Numbered from the stretch's first letter, positions 1-13,519 are shown. The stretch: DNA of 64,000 bases from Cacajao melanocephalus (GCA_963573385.1 CAUYLG010034991.1:90077-154076); one strand, 5' to 3'. Notes: generated from the letters alone by a model not told the origin. Numbers and translations: made by a program.

Positions 1-1090
<1,090 letters not shown>

Positions 1091-1153
1091 TAATGTCTGC
1101 TTGGTATATTTTCACCTTAGGTCTTATCAAGAGCAAAGACATTATGTTAATGA

Positions 1154-1159
1154 AATAAA
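1154..1159 (+). promoter_or_regulatory. Candidate proximal poly(A) signal AATAAA of PTCHD1
   Basis: The canonical hexamer lies 64 bases after the stop codon. A T-rich stretch (about 1168-1181) follows at typical distance. The next canonical hexamer I noted is at 2739-2744, inside a MIR remnant. A UTR this short would be unusual for a neuronal transcript, so this may be a minor or unused site. Confidence 0.4.
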
Positions 1160-1288
1160 TTCAAAGTTGTTCCCTTTTTTAAAGTTAGGAAACAGGCATT
1201 GCCAAAAAAAAAAGGTAAAGGGCAGTGGGGTTCGGAAATGGACATGGTATATTTTCAGTCTTTAAAACAATAGAGTTGTTATGAGAGT

Positions 1289-1319
1289 ACACACACACAC
1301 ACACACACTCACACACACA
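1289..1319 (+). repeat. (CA)n microsatellite
   Basis: An alternating AC tract with one CT interruption near 1310. It lies about 200 bases past the PTCHD1 stop, so it is probably transcribed in the 3' UTR and may be length-polymorphic. Confidence 0.9.
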
Positions 1320-2365
1320 GTCTCTTAAACTAAGATCAAATAGAAGAAAGCTTATTAACAAGCAGGATCCTATCTTATCCAAACTGCAGATGTTGCTGGC
1401 ATTGTGACAAAACCCACTGATTGAAAGGTCAACTGCTAAGGCAGAAATAGCTTTAAGCATTGTTCAAACAATAAGGCTTCCAGAACTTCTGTAGAGCAGT
1501 AGCTCTAGTCATGGTCTGTGGTTTGAGGTTTTAGCTGTCTCACCTAGCTCCCTAACACCCAAGGAGAAGCTTGTGAAAGTTCTGACTAGCAAAACCAAGT
1601 CAGAGCCTTGGAAACTGAAATGTGGTAGAGCGGCCATCACTCATGGACTAAAATTGATTCACTCCTAAATTCACCCAGGTGAGGCAGTTTTGTTGTCTAG
1701 AATGAAATTACCATATTCCCCCACTGATATGCTTTTAACAATTGTATAGTTTGGTTTGGTTAAAACACCTTAAAACCAATGAAAGCTCCAGCATTGCAGA
1801 ATTGGTGTGATTCTATTTTGAAATAGCTTGTCACTTGTCACCAAATGGCTCTGCTTTATTAGTTACAGCTCTTGGCAGGAGGATCCAGGGACCCAAAACC
1901 ACAGAGCCAAACCCAAATGCCTGGCATGACGGAGCAAAAGCAGGGGTCTACTTGGACCCAGATATAGTGTCTCCATTTGAACAACAACAACAAAATAGCC
2001 AGCTGCTACGGCTGTTTGTGGTTGGCCTTACATGGATTTTTTGTATGGATACCAAGAAACATCTGCCCACACATAACTGAGGGGAAAAAAATGAACGCTG
2101 AAATAGTTATTTGCTGTTGCTTCCAACTTGTAGTGCCAGTCTGCCTTTGCCATGAAACATGCCTGCTGAGAGACAGAGGGGAGAAGAAGATCTTTGGTAA
2201 GTCTAAGTCCTAACACTGAGAAACTTTGTAGAAGTGCAGGGAGATAAAGGGCCAAAAGGGATATAGGTGGAAAAGACTGGAGAAAGTCATCACTAATACA
2301 AATCTATCAATGATGGCAGTCCAATTTTCTTGCTAAACTGGCTGCACATCATCTTGCTGGTCCCC

Positions 2366-2618
2366 CCACATACCTTTTTTGATACCCTTCTACTTCATCA
2401 TAGCAAGGCCCTTCTGTACATTAGCAAGCCTAGATATTTATACTCTTGACTGTGACTATCTACAGAAGAGTGGTTCATCTAAACAGAAATGGTTTAGATC
2501 TAAAAAGGCTGTATACACTGCGCAGGCCCCTGCATTTCTTTAAATTTATAAAAATGAAGCTAAAACCTGGTTACATTTGGAGCAAATATCTACAGTATTT
2601 TCCCCTTTTAGAGATATA
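2366..2618 (+). repeat. Unassigned interspersed repeat, copy A (partner at 10161-10411)
   Basis: Aligned by eye, this stretch matches 10161-10411 along its whole length in the same orientation. Shared blocks include TAGCAAGGCCCTTCTG, a CCCCTGCATTTCTTTA block, and ACAGTATTTTTCCCTTTTA-like ends. The flanking sequences do not match. I do not recognise the family; it may be an old DNA transposon or LTR fragment, or a local duplication. Confidence 0.75.
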
Positions 2619-2689
2619 GCTTATTTCAACATCTATAGTGGTAAGCATTTCCCAAAAGCATTTTACCTTTCTGAACCTTAACAGACATA

Positions 2690-2775
2690 CTGTGCAACTT
2701 ACCCATCCTCTGCAGAGGGGGAAACTGAGACCTAGGAGAATAAAATGACTCGCTCAGGTCACACCACTAAAGGAT
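2690..2775 (-). repeat. MIR SINE remnant
   Basis: The core reads as the reverse complement of MIR: a GGGGAAACTGAGACC-like block followed by a degraded 'ctcaggtcacacc' block. It contains an incidental AATAAA at 2739. Confidence 0.6.
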
Positions 2776-2779
2776 TTTC

Positions 2780-4310
2780 ATCATTTCAGCATACCTAAGA
2801 CAGGGCAGGCCTATTTTCAGTTTTCTCATAAGATGGCTATTACTCCTCTCAAAATGCATTTCCAAGGAAGGAACATACGACTTTATCGGCCACAGGGCAG
2901 ACATTTTTATAGTGTCTGTGATTAAAATGTTTGAGGTTTAGGTTTGCCATTGTCTTTCCACAACAGCAAAGAAGCCCAAATAATTCAGATGTAACCACAC
3001 CAAGTGCAAACCTGTGCTTTATATTTCACATACTGTTGTCCATACAGTTCTAAATACATGTGCAGGGGATCATAGCTAGTGCATTACACACTTGTTCAGT
3101 CTCCCCTGCAGACACACTAAGCGATAATACCAATGTGTTATGCACTCAACTAGAAGATAGTAAGTTTTAATCTGAGGACAAGTACAGTCCTCACAAAAGG
3201 GCAAGTTTGCATAATAGATCTTTGATCAATTCTCTCTCCAAGGGGCCTGCAAGTAGGCTATTATTTATAAAACACAACTGAAGAGGGGATTGGTCTTATT
3301 CTTAAATCATATTGTTGCTAATCATTTTCTGAACAGTGTGTTCTAAATCAGTCATTGATTTAGTGTCAGCCATGTGGAGTACCTCGGCTTAAAGCAACTC
3401 CACAAAACTGACACAACACACTTACCAATTAAATGGATTTTGTTGAGAATTTAATCATTCAATTTGGTCAACCAGAATGACTTACTGTGAAACTTTGTTT
3501 TATGAGAGATAGTTTTCCAACTTGATTGAGTCTCCGTATACCTTGAGATATCGTATTTTTTAATGAAGGGCATTTTCAAACTTGTCAACTTCTCTTTTCA
3601 GCCCTTGAAATGAAGGCTTATGGAACTCTGACTGTGAAATGAATTTTTCTATTGGGAGATTATGCATGCCAAGATTTATTATTTATTGTTAGATAATTAT
3701 TTATTTGTTAATATTGATTATTGCTCTGTCGCATTGGTTTAGCCCCACTGTGGAGAAGACACTTTAGAAGTAACTCAGAATCCCATCTCCATAAAATTTA
3801 AGTCTTTACTTCATCAAGTTTTACTTTTTGAATTGCTATAAAGAGGGAAAAAATGATCCCTGCAAACACTTAAAGAAGCTGTGTTTTTTTCTTTCAGTTA
3901 ATTCCAACCAAGACGTTAACGTCCACTTTACCAAAGAAACTTATTTGGTTGGTTTTGAGTTGGTGTTTGTTGTTTGTTTACCAAAGAAATTATTCCATTT
4001 ATCAAAATATTTCTCCTGGTCAACTGAAAAACTGTGATACTGGGGCTTTTTTGGCCATTGATAAGGAAAATTTTTAAAAGTCAGGGTAAGGGTGATATTC
4101 TCTGATTTAGTGAAATTCAGAAGATGTAAATTCACAAGGAATGTGGTGTTTGCAAAAAAGAAAATGACACCTGAAATAGGACGTTATTGTTTAGTCCCAC
4201 AGCAACATTCCAACAGGTGGCATCAGGGCTCCTCAGGTTAAAAGAAGTAGTTTGTTCCAGAGATAAAGGAAGACAAACCCTCATGAAATGTTTCTCCATT
4301 GTTCCAGCTC
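2780..4310. other. AT-rich non-coding sequence, no gene seen
   Basis: No coding region or confident repeat. An A/T low-complexity patch lies at about 3675-3725. A 12 bp perfect palindrome with two CpGs (GACGTTAACGTC) is at 3912-3923. The sequence TTTACCAAAGAAA occurs twice 50 bases apart (about 3928 and 3978). Confidence 0.6.
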
Positions 4311-4415
4311 ATAAGTTTTGCTTCATTTTGGGTTTTGGAGTTTTTAGTTTCGTTGGTGTTTGTTTTGCTTTTATTTGGTTTGTGGTTTGTGTTTGCTTGT
4401 GTTTGCTTCTACCTT
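4311..4415 (+). repeat. GT-rich low-complexity tract
   Basis: The + strand is almost only T and G, with irregular TTTG/GTTT words and no fixed period. Such a run makes the spurious short open frame over it meaningless. Confidence 0.7.
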
Positions 4416-4769
4416 TCCAACCACTTTTATTCCCTCAGTTTTCAGTGAGAAGTGAGATAATCAGATGCCACCCTCCATGGCCACACTTATTTATGTAGTA
4501 TACTGCTCCAAATGAGGGCCTTGGTGACCCTTATGACCCTTTTCTTTTAACTAACCACCACCCATTTGTAAGTGGCATTCTGGGACTATGACACCAGTTT
4601 TCTCCAGTGCCAATGACAGAGCTCTGCTGTGCGCATCACAAGAACAAGTGGAATGGGCAGCTGCCTTGGGGGTGTGGCATGAGGCAGAGCCTCTTGGACA
4701 CAAATGTTATCTTCCTCATAATGGCTTTATTCTTTTGGATCCTATTAAAGTACCCCTGTAGCTTAGAGT

Positions 4770-4836
4770 AGTGTTTGACCTCTGTGACTCTGTTTTCTCA
4801 TCTGTAAAATAGGGATAATATCAGTAAATATCTTTA
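4770..4836 (+). repeat. MIR SINE remnant, left part
   Basis: It reads as sense MIR: a 'ctctgtgactctg' block followed by TTTTCTCATCTGTAAAATAGG and 'gataat'. The continuation appears at 4975-5040, after an antisense L2 end, suggesting the MIR was split. Confidence 0.75.
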
Positions 4837-4837
4837 A

Positions 4838-4955
4838 ATTTGGCAAATACTTATTGAGTGCCAAATATTGCCCAGATACTGTTCTACAGACTGGGGGCAC
4901 AACAGTCAACAAATCAGATTTTTAAAACTCTGTTCTTGTAGAGCCTACCTTTGAG
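4838..4955 (-). repeat. LINE-2 3' end, antisense
   Basis: The stretch 'aaatacttattgagtgcc' and then 'atactgttctacagactggg' is the reverse complement of the well-known L2 3' end, ending in an acaacagtcaacaaatcag-like block. Confidence 0.65.
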
Positions 4956-4974
4956 TGACATTGCAGGTATATTG

Positions 4975-5045
4975 TGGGGATTGAGTGAGATGAGAGATGA
5001 CATTTGGAAAGCACTCTTGGAAAGGCCTGGCAGAGAAAAGAGACT
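4975..5045 (+). repeat. MIR SINE remnant, right part
   Basis: A GGGGATTGAGTGAGATGA-like block followed by 'gaaagcactc' and 'ggcctggca' matches the MIR 3' half in the same orientation as 4770-4836. Confidence 0.55.
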
Positions 5046-5049
5046 CAAA

Positions 5050-6165
5050 ACATTATTTGTAGTTCATCAATCTCGCACAGTAGCACTAGGACTCAGGATG
5101 TAAAGCTACTGAGAAAAAGATTGGAGCCTGAGATTAGGGCTACAAATGCAATGAGTTGCCACAGAAGGTAGTTAATTACCAGTCATTTTAGGACATTCAA
5201 AATTAAGCTGATCACCACTTAGTGGGGCCACTGTAAAGGGGGTGCAAGCCCTGGACATTGGCGTCATACTATGATCTTTGAAAAAAATGGATACAGGCAC
5301 TTGGGTTTGAGGATGGAGAAGGGATACCACTGATTATTGAATAACTATGCCTGGCTTGTCCGAGGGAATGTAAACATTCCCTTTAAGTAATTTGCTTTAA
5401 TTTTGTGTTAAAAGCACCAGGTATTTGAAGACATAAAAGTTCCTATTTTTTAAAAACATGGTAAAGCTGCAATACAAAGAAAAATATTAAGTTAGTGGAT
5501 TTGCTGGCAAAGAACTAAGAATGGCTGCAGCCAACACATTGCAGAGTTCCTCCCTGTGGTGGTTACAACTGTTTATTTCTGTTTCATGCCAGTCTAGGAG
5601 AAGGCAAAGAGGAAAGTGGATGAGCTATAATCGGTTCACCTGAATAGGCAGTGCCAGAATGTCCCCCCCAGCTTGCCTCTCACCTGCCCTGCTTCTTCCC
5701 AGGTGATTTGTTTGAAGTCCTCTTTGATATTTATGAGAGCACCATGGAAGGAAGAGGAAGTGAGGCAACCAGAGAGCTATGGCTTCTGTGCAGATTTTTG
5801 AGTTAGATTAAAGTTAGCACCACCTGATTAGAGCCTATCTGGTGAGGAAAGAAGCCTTCTTTTCAAATACAAAGAAAGCAATGCATACCAAGGAGGCAAC
5901 CAACAGAGAAACCTTGGCGAAAGAAGTGATGTTCCTGTGGAATGTGCCAGCAGCTTCTCCCTCCAGAATGCTGACACCAGATGAATCTTTGGTTAGAATT
6001 AAGCCTACCCCTTTGTTTTTCACATGAGAAAACAGAACCCTGGAGAATGAAATTATATTCACAAAGCTAATTAGAGACAGATATGACACTATAACTGAAA
6101 TCTAGTTCTTAGCCTCAATTCTCTCTCCATTCTGCCACATTCCTGCCAAATTCTATTTATCTAAA
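5050..6165. other. Non-coding sequence, no gene seen
   Basis: Unique-looking sequence. A weak MIR-like piece in antisense (gagaaaacagaaccctgg block) lies at about 6020-6090. Complementary short frames over 5835-6089 are not supported by anything else. Confidence 0.5.
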
Positions 6166-6170
6166 TTGTG

Positions 6171-6352
6171 GGGATCTTAACCTGGGGGCCATGAATGAGT
6201 TCATGGGAGGGGTCTCTGAGCTCCCTAAAATTAAATTATATGCAAAAATGTGTGTATATGTTCAACATGTGCATTTTCCTAAAAGAGAGGGCTCATAGTT
6301 GTCATCAGATTGCAAAAGAGGTCAATGAGCCAAAAAGGGTGAAGAACCACTG
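6171..6352 (+). mobile_element. hAT-Charlie-type non-autonomous DNA transposon remnant
   Basis: It starts near GGGGATCTTAACCTGGG and ends near GGTGAAGAACCACTG. These are imperfect inverted ends of the 'cagtggttcttaacc' type seen in hAT MITEs. The length of about 180 bp fits. The exact family name is not assigned. Confidence 0.6.
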
Positions 6353-6499
6353 TCCTAAATTAATAAAGACCTCATTGGGAATGTGATCCTCGTGTCCTTG
6401 TTTTAGCTAACGAGCAATCAAAAACTTTTGAACTATCTTTTCTCTAAGGAACCAAAAATGCTTCCAAATTTTGGTTTCTTCATGCCAAGCCAAGTGCCT

Positions 6500-6600
6500 A
6501 CTTCTATTCATTTATTCTTCATTCATTCTTTCATTCATTCATTTATTTATTCTGCAAACATATTTTCAGTGCCAATTCATGTTCTTGCACCAGCTAAATA
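6500..6600 (-). repeat. ATTC-rich simple repeat on an antisense L2 3' end
   Basis: Repeated CATT/ATTC words (about 6507-6552) pass into 'tctgcaaacatattttcag', the usual arrangement of the L2 3' tail read in antisense. Confidence 0.6.
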
Positions 6601-7059
6601 TGCCCTCCACAGCAGGACAAGGAAAGGAGCCCTCTGTACTGTGCTCTTGTTGGCAAGAGGAATATCAGGTTGCTACCACATTCTCACTGTTGCAACAAAA
6701 TATATATAGCCTCAAAATTTCAGTAACCATCCCACACACACATACACACATAAAAGAGGCAGCCAACAAAGCCAACATATAGAAGTGTGCCCTGTCAAAG
6801 AACCAGGGAAGAGCAGCCTATTTCCAGGTTATATATAGTTATGTGCTGCTTTGCAACTGCATACCACATCCTTGGAAGGGCTGCTCTCAAATGAGCCCTA
6901 CTCTAAGATGTCTACACCAGGCATGCTTTCACACATGTGCAGTAGCCTACTCTCAAACAAATATGGAGACAATAAGTCTCATTCATCTTGATAATATTTG
7001 TAGCGGGCAAAGAAGAAACCATGGCCATGGACAGATGGGTGCATTTAAGGACAGGTGTG

Positions 7060-8025
<966 letters not shown>

Positions 8026-8028
8026 CAA

Positions 8029-8068
<40 letters not shown>

Positions 8069-8215
8069 ACACATATATATACACATGCATATATTTGTGC
8101 ACAACTATAACACATAGAAACATACACATATACATATGCACATGTTTACATACATACATATCACAAATGTTCATATACACATACACATGCACAACACCTG
8201 TTACAATATGCTCAA
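8029..8215 (+). repeat. (CA)n followed by CA/TA-rich compound microsatellite
   Basis: Pure CA from about 8033 to 8066, then ACATATATAT and CATACA words to about 8200. Open frames in this interval, coding for His-Thr or Cys-Val runs, are products of the dinucleotide repeat. Confidence 0.92.
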
Positions 8216-8219
8216 CACA

Positions 8220-8826
8220 TTTGAGGCACATTGAAATGCCTTGGCAGGCCCAACCCTATGGTTCTGTAAGGTTTGGCAGGCCGGGGGCTTCAGATGTCTG
8301 CAGGATACCATTGAAAAAATGTTATCTTCCCCTTCTATATGTTTCTTGTGCATGAGATAGCTAAGAGCAGGCAAACTACCCTTTAAAGAAAAGAAAACTG
8401 GAAACGTGAATGTGCCTTGCAATTTAAAAATTGCTAACAGTTTCACAGTGGGAAAACTGCATTTGTTGGAATTTTCGAAGTCATAAGCAAGAAGAATAGC
8501 ATAGACCCAAAACCACAGAGATCTCTCCTAAGGTCTAGAATTGTGGAAATTTATTTAGAATATTTGCTTGGTGATCCAGAGAAAGGGGAAAGAAGTGGGG
8601 AAGAAGGACATATGGGGTGGTCCCGCCATCTTGCCAACTCCTCATCTTAGGAAGAAATGGGCAGTTTCCATTTATCCCTAGCATCAGTTTGGTGGGAAAA
8701 CTGGTGCATTTCATCCACCTCAAGGAAAGGAAGTGCCATGCATGGAAGCCTGGTGATAGGCAACATCCATTTAGGAAAAAAGTCACACAAGCAACAGAAG
8801 AACTACCCAAGACTAGAAGCTTATAC
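8220..8826. other. Non-coding sequence, no gene seen
   Basis: No recognisable repeat or conserved frame. Short opposite-strand frames at 8535-8903 run into the adjacent CA tract and are not supported. Confidence 0.5.
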
Positions 8827-8828
8827 CA

Positions 8829-8829
8829 A

Positions 8830-8860
<31 letters not shown>

Positions 8861-8866
8861 TATACA

Positions 8867-8904
<38 letters not shown>
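8829..8904 (+). repeat. (CT)n(CA)n compound microsatellite
   Basis: A CT run of about 14 bases passes into long CA tracts interrupted by ATATACACACC near 8860. Confidence 0.93.
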
Positions 8905-8907
<3 letters not shown>

Positions 8908-10160
8908 GTTGGGAGTAGACATTAAGAGGAACCCTAGTGCAGTTCCCAAAAAAAATCTTGGCATACAGTATTAACAGGGAAAAAGTAATTATTGAGAAGC
9001 TGAAAACAACCAAATCTGTGAGGAATGACTGAATATATGAGCTGAGAATAATGTAAGTTTTTCTGGATTCTCTATAAGATAAAGATATAGAGCCTGAATC
9101 TATGCTTTTCTAAATAAAGGGACCCCTACATTTTCTTTTGAATTTTTGACCTATAATTCCTCTTCAGCACCTTAGAATACACCCAAGTTCTTTTCCTATC
9201 GCCTACAATCCCATAATACAACCACCCACTATTTGTTATGGTTTACACTCCAGCTTAGAACCCATGAGCGGAATTACTGAATTATTGAATGCTAGGCCCA
9301 AACAAAAGAAACTTCAGCTTGGTTTTAGTAATTTCTTGATCAAACTTCTCTCATTTCTGTAAATGTGCAAATATTTCAAACTTGTAAAAAGTATGTCTAC
9401 ATAGCCAATGCTCTTAGTATTTTTAACATCAAAGATAACGTCTGCCAATAATTATTAATGACAAAATAGTCATAATTGTTCAATGTTCCTTTAACAGTCC
9501 AATTGTAGTAGGTGAGAAAACAAAAAAAGAAGAAAAGCTATGTTGAATATTTAGTAATGCTGAAAAGATCCTCACCCTAGACATAAAATAGTTTAAACAT
9601 TTAAACATGGCCCCTCTCTTACTGTCATTTCTAGTGAAAGAAGTTCCTGAAATTGCATATTATTTTGTAAAGTTTTGGGCTAAATCACAATAAATTTTTA
9701 AGTTGCTTCCATGGAAATAGATCATAATACCACAGCTTGTCAATCAAAGTAATCATTAATTCAGTATTCAGAAACCTTATCACCTCTTCCTCCAGAAAGA
9801 ACTATAGTTATATTGTGTTTCATAGTATTTTAGTTGGGTTTCTTCACAGTAGGCAAATGGGTGATTCTGGTCATAATAAACTATTTTCAAACTAGGAAAA
9901 AGTAACCAAATGCTAGAGCACATAATGAGTTTAGCTTCATCAGTTTTGAGACAGATAAGCATAAAACCCTACTGGAAAAAAATAACAGTCAAACTTAAGA
10001 GTTTTACAAAATTTGAGTCACGTCACTTTTCTCCATGACAGGCAGCACGTGCTCAGGTGGAATTTAATCAAAAATGTACCCAGAACAATTTCCCACAAAG
10101 AGTTGTAATAGTTTGCAGCAAGGGGCATTAATAAATTATCACTTTTACCTAAAGTCAAGA
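8905..10160. other. AT-rich non-coding sequence, no gene seen
   Basis: Contains several A/T-rich runs and scattered AATAAA words, but no family I can name and no open frame with protein-like content. Confidence 0.5.
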
Positions 10161-10411
10161 GACACACAGACCTTTTTTGGTGCCCCTCTACATTGTCATA
10201 GCAAGGCCCTTCTGAACATTAACAAGCCTAGATGTCTATACCGCTTATTTGCAGTATCTATAGGGGAATCGTTCATGAATATAAACAGAAATGTTTTATC
10301 TGAAGAGGCTGTGTACGCCAACCTAGACCCCTGCATTTCTTTATTAACATAAGACTAAACTTGTTACATTTGAGGCAAATGTGTACAGTATTTTTCCCTT
10401 TTAAAGATAGT
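10161..10411 (+). repeat. Unassigned interspersed repeat, copy B (partner at 2366-2618)
   Basis: Same orientation and same block order as copy A, 7.8 kb upstream. Many point differences and a few small gaps show the duplication is old. The surrounding bases differ, so the boundaries are fairly well defined. Confidence 0.75.
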
Positions 10412-10840
10412 TTAAAAAATCAATGTAATAACAAATGGCCAACTCTTTCCAAAAAAAATTCCTGTATTTTGTACTACTTGAGTTTCTCTAATGCCTAAAA
10501 TATGTATTTACATCATCCCACACCTACACAGAAACAAAATCAGCAGGGAAAACCATCCCACTGATGATGGGCAATTCCACAGTTCCTCTCCATCTGACCA
10601 GCTTTCACCAGAGGGCGATCTTTCATGCTTGCACATGGAGTTTATACACTGTAGAAGCCCCCAAGTCACTCAGCACACTAAACCTGGGAAATGGATCATG
10701 CCAAATACATTGAGTCCTTAGTTGACTATCTTTTCATATTAAAGTCCCATCTTCCAATGAAGCATCCTGTTTTCAATCTTGATATCAAATTTCAAATGTA
10801 AAGGAGATTTCAAATGTATTGCTTTCACCTTTGCTTTTTT
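10412..10840. other. Non-coding sequence, no gene seen
   Basis: Unique-looking sequence between copy B and an L1 fragment. A short frame at 10491-10721 has no recognisable domain. Confidence 0.45.
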
Positions 10841-10844
10841 ATTC

Positions 10845-10978
10845 ATTTATTTTTAATTGACATAAAAATTGTATATATTTATGGGATACAATGTGATGTT
10901 TTGATATATGTATGCATTGTGGAATGATTAAATCAAGCTAATTAACATATCTGTCACCTCACATATTTCTTTTTTTGC
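10845..10978 (-). mobile_element. LINE-1 3' UTR fragment (L1MA/MB-like), antisense
   Basis: 'gatacaatgtgatgttttg' and 'aatcaagctaattaac' are the reverse complement of the 3' end of older L1 elements. No poly(T) head remains. Confidence 0.75.
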
Positions 10979-11015
10979 TTTCAGTTTTTCAGGAATATTT
11001 CTAATCCTCTACTAG

Positions 11016-11375
<360 letters not shown>

Positions 11376-11379
11376 TTTT

Positions 11380-12205
11380 CTTTATGTTCAGATATTTCAT
11401 TTCTCTTTAAGAGTAATTAGTATGTGTTTTTTGTTGCTGTTTATGTTTTGTTTTGTTTACACTAGATGAGCAATCCAAAAAAGTGTATATGACTCAATAT
11501 CCTACAGGTAGAGGGGTGGGGTTTTCACTTGTTTGTTTGTTTAGCAGCAAATGTCTTTTTATAAAACCTTGTATGTGGCGCTTTCTTTGGCTTAACAGTC
11601 ACAATGTTACACCTCTGTCTCTGATGAAAGAAAAGAAAAACGAGTTCCTGGCCTTAGTTTAATATATAATCACAAATGGGGAAATAAATCTGTACTGGGA
11701 AGCACCCTATATGCCTACCTGCCTGGGCTTACAGGAAGTCAACAGAGGCCTAAGAAAAAATATAAGGTTGGCCTCTTCTTTCTGTAGAATTCTGGTTTTC
11801 CCTGGGCATTTGGGGCTGGGGAAGAGGAAATGTTGGGCATATTAGTTATAGTTCATCACCTGTATGGAGAGGGAGGAGAAAAACCCTAGGACGAAAGTAA
11901 CAAAGCAGTATATATACACGGGGTGTCAAAACAATTGTCAGGAGTTGGTGGGTGAGTGTTCTGTTTTAGTTCATTTCACAGGACTAACTAAATGGATAAA
12001 TGATCATCACCGTCACAAAAGTTTGAATCTAAAATTGTGTGTTACAGGTACCAAATTGCAATATCATAATGTGAAGAATTGGGATGATTTCAGATTTTGC
12101 TTCAATAGTACTGAGCTGGAACCCAGCAGCTGGGAACAGCTAAAGGAGAAGTAGCACACACTCCTGTCTGCTAAAGTCCTTATTTAGCCCATTTCCATGG
12201 AAACT
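11380..12205. other. Non-coding sequence; one unexplained 96-codon frame
   Basis: No repeat recognised. A + frame at 11864-12154 is not repeat-derived as far as I can see. Its product matches nothing I know, and no splice or promoter context supports it. Confidence 0.45.
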
Positions 12206-12212
12206 AAAATCA

Positions 12213-12241
12213 GATATCTCTCTCTCTCTCTGTCTCTCTGT

Positions 12242-12289
<48 letters not shown>

Positions 12290-12329
12290 GGGGGGGAATG
12301 TCTAGAGTGTGGGGGGGGGGGTGTGTGTT
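12213..12329 (+). repeat. (CT)n(CA)n microsatellite followed by G-runs
   Basis: CT repeat to about 12243, CA repeat to about 12287, then G7 at 12290-12296 and G11 at 12311-12321, then a short GT run. The + strand changes from pyrimidine-rich to G-rich within 110 bases. Confidence 0.93.
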
Positions 12330-13227
12330 TAACATAGATAGGATAATTTCTGCATGAACATTCTCTTATCAGAGATAACTCTCCAACAAATGGAAGAAGG
12401 GTCAGAAATCCAGGCTGACTTCCTTTTTTAGAAGCCAAACCCGTAATGCAGATGAAGAACTCAGGTTAGAAAAGTAAATATATCACACCAGCCCTTTGCT
12501 ACCAATTCCCTCGGGCATTCCATTTCATAACTACATGTTCAATTAATTTAGCTAACTTGGAAATATTTTATGGTGAGAAGACAGCCACTGAAACTAAATT
12601 TAATCCCTTGGATTTTTGCCCACTTTGCTTTACTCTGAAGCACTGACATTTCCCTATATAGCCTGGAAAATAAAGGCTAAGGAAAAAGAGAAAGTGAATG
12701 AGTTTATTTTACTTTTTCAACATATACTTTGTTAAGTTTCTATCCTAACGGAAAAATGATAGGTGCATATTCCAGATTTATGGGGACATTTTATAATAAA
12801 TGATTCCATCTTAGTCCACATCTCTCTTAAAGACAGGCCAACATTCAAGTTTCTCCCAGTAAGGGTGGAAGAAGAATAAATATTGTTCCTTTCAATGAGG
12901 TCACCAGGCAACCTGGATGCCTTCTATACATGGAAAATTTTCGATAGGGGAAAATCTTTTACTTCCTATTTCTGTCCTTTTTTTTCTACGAGAAAGGATA
13001 AAAATAGGATTTCTTTTTAAAGAATTTTCACTTTAAAATGGACTGTAGATGATGATTTTGGACCTTAAATTAGGTTATTTTACCATACCCTTTTGAAAAA
13101 TTGGTGAGTATTGCAGCTCATAAAATATTTATCTTTTGCTAGAATCTAAAATGGGATGAAGAGCTGTATGTTTCAGCTGGCATAGATCAACAGGACAATA
13201 GGGTTTGATCTTAAACATAAGTGGCTT
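12330..13227. other. AT-rich non-coding sequence, no gene seen
   Basis: No repeat family or coding frame recognised. Confidence 0.5.
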
Positions 13228-13519
13228 ATTTTATTTTAGAGACAGAATTTCACTCTGTTGCTCAGACTAGGGTGCAGTGGTACAGTCAGGTAGCCTCGAA
13301 CTCTTAGGCTTAAGCAATCATCTTGCCTCAGCCTCCTGAGTAACTAGGACTATAGGCGCACACCCTCATGCCTGGCTAATTTCTTTTGTAGTTTCTTATA
13401 GAGATGGGAGTGTCCCTATGTTTCCCAGGCTAGCCTCAAGCTCCTGGCCTCAAGATGATCCGCCTGCCTCAGCCTCCTGAAACTCTGGGATTACAGGTGT
13501 GAGCCACCACACAGTCCAT
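13228..13519 (-). mobile_element. Alu (AluJ-like, old), antisense
   Basis: TTAGAGACAGAATTTCACTC opens an inverted dimeric Alu that ends GGTGTGAGCCACCACAC. Divergence is high and the words CTCAAGCTCCTGGCCTCAAG are J-type. Confidence 0.9.

Larger units (their letters stand above)
1091..2365 (+). other. PTCHD1 3' UTR, proximal part (extent uncertain)
   Basis: This sequence directly follows the TGA stop at 1088-1090 and has no intron signal between them, so at least its first part is 3' UTR. It contains an early AATAAA, an A-run at 1204-1213 and a CA repeat at 1289-1319. A short CAA run lies at about 1981-1993. No long open frame or recognisable repeat is seen in 1400-2330. Where the transcript ends cannot be decided here. 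Confidence 0.6.

Noticed and set aside
8535..8925. Frames of 83-122 codons on both strands
   Set aside because: They overlap each other and run through a CT/CA microsatellite; no domain.
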